Shown here: piece after piece, positions 44,369 to 54,800 of the stretch
Layout of the letters: every line of letters starts with the position of its first letter
Position numbering within the stretch: position 1 is the stretch's first letter
Origin: Varroa destructor
Taxonomy: Eukaryota; Arthropoda; Arachnida; Mesostigmata; Varroidae
DNA length: 64,000 bases
Direction of reading: 5' to 3'
NCBI RefSeq assembly: GCF_002443255.2
Contig: NW_019211457.1
Coordinates: forward strand, 34,850,105 to 34,914,104
The notes under the pieces: model-generated
Told to the model about the DNA's origin: nothing
The model's input: the letters and a program-made list of their open reading frames with translations, nothing else
Database searches by the model: none
Translations under genes and position numbers: made by a program

Positions 44369-45778
44369 CCAACATGCCATTGTCGGCACTCACTACCCCT
44401 TTGTCATATGCGTATACACTGTATGACAGGCTCTGCAAGGTTACAGGCGTGCAGAAATATGGACGACTTATTCAGTCTCCGAAAATTGAACTATTTAGGG
44501 CTGCTTTCTTTTTCACTCTCTGAGCAACATGCCCTGCAAAAACTACTGCACTTGTTTCTCCATCGGTAACATTACAGTTAATCGCTGTTTTACGTTCGCT
44601 AAAACTCCTCCCCCTAAGCTCTTAAGATGTCGTCTGCGGCGAGGCTTCTGCATCCATCGGTTCCCTGCAAGCCCTGGTAGATCTAGTTTGTTGCTTTTGT
44701 GCTTACTCAAATACAGCCATATCGAGAGAGAGAGAGAGGGGGTAAGCGAGGCGCCCGGAAGAGGAGGGGGCTGCGCGACTCGGCTAAGTTTATGATAGCA
44801 GCTTAAAAAACTGCTTTCAACCATGAAGCGGTTAGAAAAACTATATGTAGCCTTAATGGATGGTGAAGATGATTCTCTAAGAGGTCTACGGATTGGGCCA
44901 GCTCGAGTGCAGCTAAACGTACGGAAAAGAAAGTGTTAATGATGAATATTGCAGTGTTTAAAGAACAAGTTCGCGAAAGCATCGCATAGATTGGCGTGGC
45001 GAGCACAACATATTCATGTAAACGTAAGCTGATATGTGTCTTTTTGGCAAAAGACCTTTGCGTTTGTATTGTTGGTAGCATGTCCTGAAGAAGACGGTAT
45101 CAGGTGCCTATCTATTTATTCCTGACAACCCTGAACCTGGCCGCGTCACAGTATTGTTTTAAAGTGGATGTTATACGATTGATTAAATCTGTTGTTCACA
45201 ATATATTCCTTACTAAATGTTTTGGGGTTTTGCGTGCGATACTGCTTTTTGCCGTCCTTCAGGCGATCGCCTCCCACTACGAAGCAGTGCTACGTCCGAT
45301 CTCGAACCTAAACCGCTCTAAATCCAATGACGGAACACGTTATTACTGCATTATTTCAAAGCACCTCTGTAACGCACCTTGCGCGTGTATGCGTATGTAT
45401 TCATGTCAGTAAAATTGTGTATTGAAAATTAAATTAATGTATTTGCTTCTACTGCATTATTAATCTGTTGTTGCTGGACGTTGAGTGTCGTACAAGGTAC
45501 ATGTTATATATCCAAACGTTAAGTATTTGACATATAGGTCTTGCCACGATCGTCATCTTCCATTGCATCAGTTTGTTCCAAACATGAGTTAAAATACCCT
45601 ATATAGTTAAGTTTCCGCCCAGCGCCCAGAAGAGGATGATATGCTGAATAGCTGAACTTTTTGACAGAGATCAATTAGAAGATACCTTTAGTAAAACGAA
45701 CCGCTTTTCTTAATAATCTTTCATACGTACTTAATAATAATCCTTCATACCTTGCCTACCTACCTCTTGTTTGTAAAC
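44369..45778. other. Stretch with weak frames and a GA repeat
   Basis: (GA)7 followed by a G-run lies at 44724-44741. A good acceptor at 44525 and another at 45261 (GCTTTTTGCCGTCCTTCAG) open frames with average rhythm, and an ATG minus frame at 44803-45081 is hydrophobic. None is called. Confidence 0.4.
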
Positions 45779-46129
45779 CTACTTATATATATCGAATTTT
45801 TGTTTTCTTCCATAGATTGGCCGCCTGCTTCCTCTAAACGCCCTAGTAGCTTTGCCCGCTGGGGTCTGCCGCGACCAGAGTGGGACCTCTGGCACAGCGG
45901 CGTCGTATCGCACTGTATTCTGGTGAGCGAGCCCGCCAAGACCCTTTAACGGGCTGCTAGACTCGAGCTGGCTCTCGAGCTTATGCGGCCATTTGCGACT
46001 CCGCTCAAGGTGGGCAGAAGTTTGTGTGATTGGCACATCTGCCTTAGCACCGACAGTGTTGCAGCTACCAGTCCTGAACACTGCAAGCAACCACCCTAGC
46101 TTTTTTGGGAGAGAATCGGTAAGACTAAG
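45779..46129 (-). CDS. Candidate long last exon, 116 codons
   Basis: The minus-strand acceptor CACTTCCCGTTCCACCCCCAG opens 116 codons in phase 0 to TAG. Over the last 103 codons 30% are G-first, 60% purine-first and 14% T-first, a strong rhythm. The product is basic and polar (SAHLERSRKWPHKLESQLES, later GKATRAFRGSRRPIYGRKQK) with no membrane segment. It directly opposes a plus-strand candidate at 45816-45922; by rhythm and length this strand is favoured. Confidence 0.4.
   Translation of the reverse strand, partial: LSLTDSLPKKLGWLLAVFRTGSCNTVGAKADVPITQTSAHLERSRKWPHKLESQLESSSPLKGLGGLAHQNTVRYDAAVPEVPLWSRQTPAGKATRAFRGSRRPIYGRKQKFDIYK
45816..45922 (+). CDS. Candidate internal exon opposing a minus exon
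   Basis: It has a near-perfect acceptor (TTTTTGTTTTCTTCCATAG) and donor (ATTCTG|GTGAGC). Reading in phase 0 gives 35 codons with 37% G-first codons (IGRLLPLNALVALPAGVCR, SGTSGTAASYRTVF), leaving two bases that fit the exon at 46652. Another frame is also open and ends in phase 0. Because a better-supported minus exon covers the same bases, one of them is probably false. Confidence 0.28.
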
Positions 46130-46651
46130 CTGGGGGTGGAACGGGAAGTGAGTATGGATTAAGTTTGTTACCTACTTTGCTGCCCCCTCTGGCGCTCCTT
46201 GCTGCTTTACCAATGGTTACTCAGACCTGTTTTGTAACGGTTCTATGTGAGGCTTTGTCCGAGCGGACTGGTGGGCTGGCAGACGGACTAGCTAGAAAGT
46301 AGGCGGGCGTTCGAGCAACCGGCAATTGAGCGCGTGAAGTAGCGTCGCTGGTGACGAGAATATGCTTCATTTCGTATTCACAACACGCACGACGTGGCTT
46401 TTCCGCAAATGCTGGGAACTACTGCAGGGTAGTACTGTGGAACCAAGCCAAAAACTCCGCTGACTCACTTGGTCTTTTTCCTACTACTTCTACGGGCGTG
46501 CATCCCCATCCGATTTCCGGTTCGACCAGCCAAACAGTCAGACCTGGCCTGTGCTATTTTTCCAACCTCGGTTGGTCCTCTTTTAGTGGTGGCATTCGCA
46601 AAACTGTGACCCGAACTTCTTCCCGTTCCGTTTTTTCTGCTTTCTGCCTAG

Positions 46652-46799
46652 TGTCTTTCTATGTAATCGCAATTGGCCTCATAACTCGAAGAGGATAATG
46701 GTGCTCTGTAGAACCCCAGACATCAACATAGTCTTTACAGTGGGCGCTCCTGTAGCTATCCTGTCAAGGCCAAGCTATAGCCCGCAGCTTGGAGGCTAA
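46652..46799 (+). CDS. Candidate last exon
   Basis: A superb acceptor (CCGTTCCGTTTTTTCTGCTTTCTGCCTAG) is followed by one base and 48 codons to TAA, with 17% T-first codons. The product contains NSKRIMVLCRTPDINIVFTV and ends RPSYSPQLGG. It joins in phase to 45816-45922 across a 729-base intron. Confidence 0.37.
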
Positions 46800-46926
46800 A
46801 AACCGAAAAAAGCCGCCTAAGCTCAACGGACCAGTATGGAACAATAAGACAGAGAGCGAGATGGGAATGGGGGTAAAGCAAGAAAAAGGATGACTCAAAG
46901 CATGCAAAAAAAAGTGATGAAATGCT

Positions 46927-47238
46927 ATGGGAGAAAAAGCTCGAACGGTAAGGACGGAAAGCGCTGCGACTTGGAAAAAGAAAAAAAGCCAATTTAAAGA
47001 AGAATGGCACAGTGAACGAGACCTACTGGTGGGCGGAAACAGCAGCGGCCCAAGCTCCACGATCTGTGTCGCCCTGGAAACGGCAAGCCTACAAACGCGG
47101 CTCTCATTACATGCACGATGCGTCGTTTCCGGAGCGCTCCAGTGCTTTCGTTTGCTCACAGTTTTCTATCTGAGGCCAAGTGCCTCAGCAGCACTGGAGT
47201 CTGAAACCTTAGTGGGAATTTCGAATTTCAAACATTAG
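46927..47238 (+). CDS. ATG ORF, 103 aa
   Basis: ATG in a good context (GCTATGGGAG) opens 103 codons with 31% G-first, 60% purine-first and 18% T-first codons. The product begins MGEKARTVRTESAATWKKKK, a very basic start, and continues through serine/alanine-rich parts to SETLVGISNFKH. The opposite strand carries a 131-codon frame that is mostly phenylalanine/serine-rich and less credible. Function unknown. Confidence 0.38.
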   Translation: MGEKARTVRTESAATWKKKKSQFKEEWHSERDLLVGGNSSGPSSTICVALETASLQTRLSLHARCVVSGALQCFRLLTVFYLRPSASAALESETLVGISNFKH

Positions 47239-47529
47239 CCAGTCCGACATTTTGGCTGGTGAAGGTGGAGAAAAATGATGGTGATGACCGAGATGTTGGC
47301 AGGGTGCGGGTGCACTGATGACTGTTTAATAAGAGCAGAAGGAAAAATAACAGAAAGAATGAAAAAAAGAGCAGGGAAAAACAACTTATGATTAAGGAAT
47401 GCCAAGGGAAAACTGGGAAGTAGCTGGTAGAGCGTGGTATCAGACCACTTGAATAAAATTTGTCGTTGATGGCCACGCTTCCATATTATCTTAATTATTA
47501 CCATCCCATAGCCTTATACGAACCAAGAA

Positions 47530-47553
47530 TTCGTATATACGTGTATATACGAA
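47530..47553. repeat. Perfect inverted repeat, 11-bp arms
   Basis: TTCGTATATAC and GTATATACGAA flank a 2-base centre (GT). It is nearly a continuous palindrome in AT-rich spacer. Confidence 0.9.
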
Positions 47554-48205
47554 GTGCCGACCATCTTGGAAAAAAACCTTAACGGATCGATTTTTGGCAT
47601 CTGTAAGTCTGGATAGGTAAGGGTTGAACAATAACAGAAACGACATATTTGAGAAAAATTTTTTTGATGATACATAATACCTGGGCAGTTCTTCTCACTA
47701 TTACGTTTAAGGTTAGGGGTACGGAATTGGTGAAAACAACATAGTTTTTCAACACAAATATCGCACCTGCGGTTTTACGCAGGTTTAACTCATTGCCGTA
47801 AATAGTTAGCTACAGTCAAAGGTGAAACAGGCGCAGACTCATAGCCAATCTCCTAGCAGACGAATATACCCTCTTCAGCTTCAAATATGATGAAGTTACC
47901 CAGATGGAATGTGGCAAAAGTTTGGTTCCTGATGCATCGATTAAATAAAGAAAAGTTATTCTTTATTGCTGTTTTATAATGCAAAAGTTGTAGACCTATT
48001 CAGGAGTTTATCTTTTACGTATAAAGTTAACAACCTCTTAGAAGTAACAACCCATCGCAAACCTAACTTGTTTGATTAAGTCGTATATATTTTTGTACAG
48101 ATTTGCGATTGATACTTGCGAGTTGATGATACAGCTAGCGCCCTAATAATAACATGATTCATCCTCTCACGTTTCCTTTTTGTGTTTTCGCATACATGGT
48201 TCTAG

Positions 48206-48382
48206 GTGGTATTTATCCTGTTTGCGGCAATCGTCCTACTTCTTGTCGGTACAGGCTGCCACAGATATCAGCCTGTCAGCGGCCAGGGTGGAAAGCTTGG
48301 TGAGAAACGACAACTTGTCGTGCGCTTCGAAGATGGTGGCGCGTCACAAACGAGTCCTGAAGTACCGATGGAGCCGGTGTGA
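48206..48382 (+). CDS. Candidate membrane-anchor exon with short tail
   Basis: The acceptor TTTGTGTTTTCGCATACATGGTTCTAG opens 58 codons in phase 0 to TGA. About 43% of codons are G-first and 10% T-first, the best rhythm of any exon here. The first 18 residues are strongly hydrophobic (VVFILFAAIVLLLVGTGC), followed by a basic then acidic tail (HRYQPVSGQGGKLGEKRQL, ending EVPMEPV). This fits the last exon of a single-pass membrane protein with a cytoplasmic tail of about 40 residues. A GTGTGA donor just before the stop could link to 48422. Confidence 0.43.
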   Translation: MVFILFAAIVLLLVGTGCHRYQPVSGQGGKLGEKRQLVVRFEDGGASQTSPEVPMEPV

Positions 48383-48421
48383 ATTCCCGGACCAGAAGTC
48401 TTGTTATCTTCTATTGTCTAG

Positions 48422-48523
48422 CATATCATTCTGTTCATCATCCGTGAGGCTCCTGAAGTTGTCGAACGGGTGCCTATACCACACTATGGGCGTCCGTCAG
48501 CTTCGCGAACGATGTACGTTTAG
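48422..48523 (+). CDS. Candidate last exon downstream of 48206
   Basis: A strong acceptor (TTGTTATCTTCTATTGTCTAG) opens 33 codons in phase 0 to TAG. The product is HIILFIIREAPEVVERVPIP and then a tail ending SRTMYV; 15% of codons are T-first. If CCG|GTGTGA at 48376 is used as donor, the intron would be only 45 bases, very short. AATAAA occurs near 48887. Confidence 0.28.
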   Translation, partial: HIILFIIREAPEVVERVPIPHYGRPSASRTMYV

Positions 48524-48939
48524 TAGGGGACCCAGATGCCCTTTGGATCTTGTGACCCAGGCGACCTATTAAAAATCAGGAAAGGCGGCAAGGTGGTTAG
48601 CATGAATGAAGACTCTAATATGAAAATTGCCGATAATTGTTGGGTTATTAATTAGACATATATACATGTAGATCGTTAATTTTTGGAACCAGTTAGGATT
48701 CACACATACACATACGTCCCGTTAGTGAATCCTCGTGAAAGACTGATTCGCGGAAGATTGAGACGTCACGTGCTTCATTCATATCGGAATTCATCTACCT
48801 GTTAGTTTGCCTCGTGTGTCGCCACCCAGTGACTTGTCCTAATTATGTAAACTCGAGTTTAAATGTACATTTTAACCTATTTTCCGAATAAAAAAAGAAA
48901 CCAAAAATATACCTGAGTCCGGCTGAATAAAAGAGACAA

Positions 48940-49137
48940 ATGGAGGCTGCAGACAGGAAAAAACAAGAAGATGAGAGAAAAGCCTTGATTATGGCGACCG
49001 TTATAAGTGGAGAATGTGTACACCTACCATACAGAGACCAATCTTCAAGGAAACATTTATTTAGATTCCTTTCTACGGTGAAACAACAATATATGATATG
49101 GATGAGTGAGTATAATATATACTATTTATATATATAG
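48940..49137 (+). CDS. ATG ORF or first exon, charged start
   Basis: ATG (CAAATGGAGG) opens 65 codons. Over the first 36, about three quarters are purine-first and 39% G-first. The product begins MEAADRKKQEDERKALIMAT. The rhythm drops near a GTGAAA donor after TCTACG at 49077 (phase 0), suggesting a first coding exon of 46 codons; beyond it the frame becomes tyrosine-rich AT sequence. Function unknown. Confidence 0.38.
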   Translation: MEAADRKKQEDERKALIMATVISGECVHLPYRDQSSRKHLFRFLSTVKQQYMIWMSEYNIYYLYI

Positions 49138-49603
49138 CGTATGAAAGGCACCTATCATTGAAACATGACGTGAATTGGCGCCAGTAAAAAAGTGATACAT
49201 AATCGAAAAAAGAGCAATCTGTTTATGAGAAGGAAAACATAAGAGAAAATCGATGGACTCTGTGAGCCCCATTTATTGAATGATGGATAATAGAAAATTT
49301 AGTCAAAATAAAGATTCCTCGGGGGTTCAAGGAAGCACATGGCTAAAGTAGCATAACTCACTTATGTGCTATTATCAAAGAACACGATAAGGGATATGCC
49401 GATGCTGTACATATATACATGTATAAGGCGAGAGATAGATCACGAAAAAAAAACAAAAAAACGTTTATAGATAATACATGTTTAAACGGCTAGTTCACAA
49501 TGGGGATAAACAATCAAAGATATCATTTTAGTAGAACGACCACTAAAGAATACTTATATTTTCTAATAAGGTTCTGGTGTAAACCATAATTACAAATACA
49601 CTT

Positions 49604-49807
49604 ATGGAAAGTTATTGGCAAATGATCGGCAAACAAACAAATCAACTTATAAATAAGTGCTTTAATAAAGACAAGACGTTGTCGACAAAGATTTACGGCG
49701 TGAATATGTTGAAACACAGAAATAATTATAGGGCAGCAACTTTGCTGCCATGCGATGGTTCGGGAACTATTGTCCATGGAAAAGACAGAAAAAACGTCCG
49801 ATGCTAA
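49604..49807 (+). CDS. ATG ORF, 67 aa
   Basis: ATG (CTTATGGAAAG) opens 67 codons with two thirds purine-first. The product begins MESYWQMIGKQTNQLINKCF and ends GTIVHGKDRKNVRC. The region is A-rich, which raises the purine count, so support is moderate. No splice sites are needed. Family not recognised. Confidence 0.3.
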   Translation: MESYWQMIGKQTNQLINKCFNKDKTLSTKIYGVNMLKHRNNYRAATLLPCDGSGTIVHGKDRKNVRC

Positions 49808-50009
49808 AAGTTACCGTTCAGGGTTACATCTAGAGCGTATTCGTCAACAGCATCCGATCTTCATTAGCAACAACTGGATAGAAACGAGACGCAGACAGGG
49901 TGCACGATATTCTTAACACCTTCAAAAAGGCAAACATATCTATAAACAAGTGGGCAACTCAGTTCCTTTTCGTCGTTTGTACTATATTACTTATACAATC
50001 GCATTGTAC

Positions 50010-50035
50010 CCCCTTCTATAATCCCCTTCTATAAT
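50010..50035 (+). repeat. 13-bp tandem duplication
   Basis: CCCCTTCTATAAT is present twice without a gap. Confidence 0.9.
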
Positions 50036-50128
50036 GTCGGTTATAACGACGATGATCATGAAATCCTAAGAAGCAAAGCAAAAATAAAGCAACTAATATA
50101 AAATTATTTGGCGACAAATTTTGTTAAA

Positions 50129-50129
50129 T

Positions 50130-50162
<33 letters not shown>

Positions 50163-50388
50163 TGGATTAAAATGTCTGTTTTAATTTCACACCGTATTAT
50201 GTATTAGGATACATAGCATAAAGCTATAAACATTGTGTACAACAAAGAGTCTTTGTTGGTACGTTATGTGGTGTTTGTATTTTTTAATGCTAATTTTCCT
50301 CCTTTTCCTCATATCATTATTGTTACACTGCGTATATATATATAGATTTTATCCATCATTATATATATATATATATATATTTATATAT
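50129..50388. repeat. TA microsatellites
   Basis: An AT run of about 12 units lies at 50131-50154, with further TA runs at 50333-50344 and 50359-50388. Another lies outside this interval at 50899-50916. Confidence 0.95.
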
Positions 50389-50935
50389 GTGCGTGCATTT
50401 TTTCAATGTCTCTCTTTTCATCCAGTACATTATTTATAGTGTAGCTCCGATCTCATAGTAGCATTGTATGGGAACTAGCTTTGAATAAGATAGTTACGCG
50501 TCCGCGCTTATTACAAATGAAGGGCCGACAGCAAGTCTTCGTCTCTAGGTAACCGATTCGACCGCTTTACCGCCCTTCCTACCTAGCTTCGTCCCGACCG
50601 TGTTCGGGAGGCAGTAGCTTACTATTCTGGCACAGGACAGCGAAGGTGTGCCCTTTGAGGCCATCGATGGCCGCAGACAGACACGTGGCTTCTTTGAAAA
50701 CAGATCATCAGACGAAACCTACGCAAGCGTTGCGTGTCGTTGGAAGAAACGTCGGAAAAAAGAACTTCATCGTTGTCGAAACCCCGAAGAAAGCATGACT
50801 AATATGTACAATATCGCTTAAGAACAGGAAACGTGCGAGGAAACTGGATGAACGGTTGATGGCCTTTTTAGGAAAGCGAACAACAGACTGTGATGGCGAT
50901 ATATATATATATATTTATTGTAACGCACCGCGGAC

Positions 50936-51316
50936 GTGTCTTCGTACGCAATATCAAAGACGTTGATAATAAGAACACACGCACATAATGACTTGCTAGC
51001 TTCATTTGAGTTACCAGTAAATGACAGGCATCACGCTGAGGAGATATCATTCGACGTGATCGTGAGTAGTTCACGTCAAGATTTTTTGGCACGAACCGCA
51101 ATTGCGCAATCGGAACCGCGTTGTGTCGATTTCAAGACGTCGGCTTCCCTTACGGACATCAGCGGTCACACTCGTAATGGGCATTGGCGAGGGCTGGCTC
51201 TAGTCATGTTATGTCTGTTAGCGTCTGTTCTTTCTCTCACTAGTCAATTGGACTTTATCTCAATAACGAAATATGAAGCAATAGGTAAAAGAACTCAAGA
51301 GGAAGAAGGAACCTAA
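50936..51316 (+). CDS. Coding-like frame, C-terminal membrane span
   Basis: The frame is open from after an in-frame TAA for 126 codons; about 30% are G-first and 58% purine-first. It reads LLASFELPVNDRHHAEEISF, and near the end GLALVMLCLLASVLSLTS, a likely membrane span, with an acidic end (KRTQEEEGT). A strong donor ATC|GTGAGT at 51061 would cut it after 42 codons. No good acceptor or ATG marks the start. Confidence 0.3.
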   Translation: MSSYAISKTLIIRTHAHNDLLASFELPVNDRHHAEEISFDVIVSSSRQDFLARTAIAQSEPRCVDFKTSASLTDISGHTRNGHWRGLALVMLCLLASVLSLTSQLDFISITKYEAIGKRTQEEEGT

Positions 51317-51722
51317 GCGGTTCTCAAACGACGGTATTCCTCTGAAGACATTTTGTATGTCATGTGCCATTTTTCCTTTCCTTTCTTAGCGGTCGCAACC
51401 ACAACACGCCGTCGCCTAATATTCCTTCTTTTTATTTGACACACATTCGTTGTAGCCATTGTTTAGACAAACCGTAAAAGAAGTGATCATTGGATATTGA
51501 TCGGTTAATTTCATGTAGTACCCTTAGACAGTTGGTCAAAATGGTCTTTCACTATGTCAAATATTCGATATAAATAAAAGGATAATCAAAATGCGAAAGC
51601 TACCAGGAAACTCGATTATGTGACTGATGCCGACCTCAATTTTGTCGACACAGATATGCGATAATATGCTCTTTGAAAGGAGATCGTCCGAAATTGGTAC
51701 GGAAAATTGTCAAAAACCTTAC

Positions 51723-51860
51723 CACTTGTACGGCAAGTAATTAAAGCATAAGTTAAATAAAAGAGAAAGCAAGGATGTCGAGAGAAAAACAGAAATATCG
51801 AAATTCGGTGTTTACTATCATTACCGTACAAATGTACCTCTATCTCGTCAACCACCAGGC
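51723..51860 (-). CDS. Candidate internal exon, minus strand
   Basis: The acceptor CTTCTTTTATGTTTGTTCTGGATAG and donor ACAAGTG|GTAAGG are both strong and bound two bases, 45 codons and one base with no stop. The product starts LVVDEIEVHLYGNDSKHR and becomes hydrophobic and phenylalanine-rich (FLFYLTYALITC). Codon rhythm is average in the second half. Confidence 0.33.
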
Positions 51861-54800
51861 CTATCCAGAACAAACATAAAAGAAGCCGTAAAATAAGACT
51901 GTTTGGAAAAGATAGAATGGAAATACTGAAACAGTTTGATCCGGCATCAGGAAAAGCGAAAAATTAGCTTTTACATAATTACTTATTATGTATTCTACCG
52001 TTAGTTGATTGCGGAAAGTGTCTTCTAAACATGTGGATTAAGAAATTAATTAACTAATCGGAAAATATAGTTATTATAACAGAGACAAAAATTCGTATGT
52101 TATTTGATGGTTTCGGCTGGAAGGTTTCGGCAGGTATCATTTCAACAAAAGACTGGATATTGTCGACTATAAATCCAATAGATAACTTTACAAAATACTT
52201 ATTTTTAAAAATTTAAGCCTACTACGGACTTTATCGATCCACGGTAGGTGATGTAAACCCGCAAAGAAATAGTGAGCTGACCCAAATAAAAATACTGCAA
52301 ATGTCAATTATTTTTAAAGCACTGACAACTAGCGCAACCTTCTTGGAAACCTGCGTTCGGCTAGTTTAGGCCTTTTCAAAAAGTATATGCGAAAAACCTA
52401 GAAAAGATCATTCATAAGTTCAACTACTTACGACGAGATAATGATACATTTTAAATTATCGTAACGGAGTCCTTCAAAATATTTTTTTAAAGGGATCGCT
52501 CCTACCCTTATAGATAACTCAAATCCACTTTAATTTTTAGAACTTTGTAAATTATAAAAATTAAATTTTTGCCTTCTGAATCATTGCCCAGCTAGTCTTT
52601 CTAGCTTACAATTTCGATACGCAATACGAAATAAAAACTGCTCGAAAACCTTTAAAAATATATAATAGATACGTATGCATAAGACAGCTTGGTTGACAGC
52701 ATAGTAAATTATGCTACTTTGGAGGCTCTCACAGATATTTTAAATCGACATACGTTTGTAAATGCCACATAATCTTGTGTTATAACCGAACGTACTTTTT
52801 ACAGCCGACGCAGATCATTGAAGACTCGAAGATTTATCGATCACATCGAACATAGGTTAGGTTTGCCTACATACGTACGACTAAACAGTGACCTTTGGGT
52901 TGGAATCGAGTTTTACATGAATTTTACGTGCAAGACGATGTTTCCCGAAGAATTAATTATCATCTCTAAAAGTGGGCTAACTCTTATATTATCACGAAGT
53001 TCTGTAGAACAATAAGCTGTCGTTGCGGTTGTTCGTGGCGCAAATCAGCAGAGGCAACTTCGTGTGGTCGTCCGCGTAGTGGTATAGATCGGCAAACAAA
53101 CCCCAGTTAGAAAAGGAAGCAATAAGGCAATCTTAGATAATGTGGTATAATCTATGAAGCTTTGAGGGGAATAAATTTTGAAAGAATTGGTGGATCTTAG
53201 AAGATATGGAATCGTGAACATTGTTGAAGGGCGGATAATTAGACAGCTTTCACGGACCGGGAGCCGGGGTTAAGGAAAGCAGGGGAGCTAGAGTCTCGTA
53301 AAAAAATCCTAGGCAGCTTTTCTTCCTTTTGGTCTGGCAGAATGGGAACAACTTTGTAAAAAAAAAGGCTCATAAGATTGCCAATTGAAAGAGGAAAGTG
53401 ACCGAACAGCTTTGCTGACAATTCGAGAAATTGGAAGAGTCGAGATCAAAGAATGACATGAATACAACGGCAGAGTACGGCTGTAATAGAAGTACTAATA
53501 TCAACTCATAAGACCATCGCAAGCGCAATGGTGTGACGGCTTGCGCTTAGGGATAGCGAGCACTCGCACTACGAGAGGCAGATTCAAGGAGTGAAATCAC
53601 AGCGACCATAGGCCTTTTAGTTCCTTTGTTCGCTTAGCTTGTAAGTAATTCAAAACTGAGCGCCAGTTGGGGCCGATGACGGCAGGGTCACGGCACTGCA
53701 TAAAGAACTATCCCTTGCTGTCTCAACAGCGGCGGCTACTGAGTGGTGCTCGAAGCAGAAGAGAAGGACATAAACAAATGGCCTTCTGGTTCAAGTTCAA
53801 TTGCGAGCGAACGCCGCGCCGGCTTGTCCCGGCTACGACGTTAAGCTGTTTCAAGTCAGAGGTGGCCTTGTAAACCGCTTTGCTGGTGTCATGGGCTGAA
53901 ACCCATTTAGTGTCTTTCGGTGCCCGGCTGAGGGTGCTAGCGAGACTACGTATGGGCTAAGGCAGGCATTTGACTTTTCGCTTCGTCGCACCTCTTATCA
54001 AGTGCTTGAGTTTCAAACAGGTACGTTCTAAGAGTGACACGTAGGATAGGGTAAAATGCAACCGCATCAGTAGCACCAGCAGCAACTTGCTCAGTAGACG
54101 TTGACGCAGGAAAATATATAGGACATATTAGACTGAAAGGAAGGTAAGTACTAGGCGGAGAAAAATGCACATAATATATATAAACGCATGCTGTGTTAAA
54201 TTAAGTATAAGTAAATTGTATGTAATCGTATACGTGGCCGTATATGTATAATTTCTCGAAAAATTTCATTCAAGATGACCGCTGTTGTACGTATGGCCAG
54301 CTGTTATCCTTGCATTAAAAGTGCGTAATTTCTAACCTTACTGCCAAACCTGATGGCTCTCGCATGGTTACAATATCTCCGTGTTCCGCTGAAATCGGAA
54401 CTACGGAGGAACGTTAACCTGCGTTACATCTGAGATGCAGCCCTTGCAGGAGGCGCCATTTCTCGACTGACATTACAAATGATGCTGTAACATGAATAAA
54501 AAAGTCCCGGTAAGCATTTCCGGAAACGGTAGTAATTTTGAATATGACGAGGATTTTTGTTTGTGACCGTTAGACGGTAAACCGGTGGACTGTGTTCCTT
54601 CAAGAGACATATAAATATTGTATTTGAAGGATTTCAAAAGATGTCGTATCACACGAGTCTTGTTTTCGTTTTCAAAAAAGTGCTTGTAAAATTTTTTTAA
54701 ATATACACCTTTATAACTTCACTTTTTTCACGTTTTTCAATCTTCACTTCAAACTCCTCCAAAGATACATAATGGCGGTCTTCTGCGGATTGTCAAATAC

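Noticed and set aside
44529..44795. Cysteine-containing plus frame starting MPCKNYCTC
   Set aside because: Later part runs into the GA repeat and a polar low-complexity end; codon rhythm poor.
46764..47159. 131-codon minus-strand frame
   Set aside because: Phenylalanine/serine-rich shadow of the plus-strand ORF at 46927, which has a real coding rhythm.
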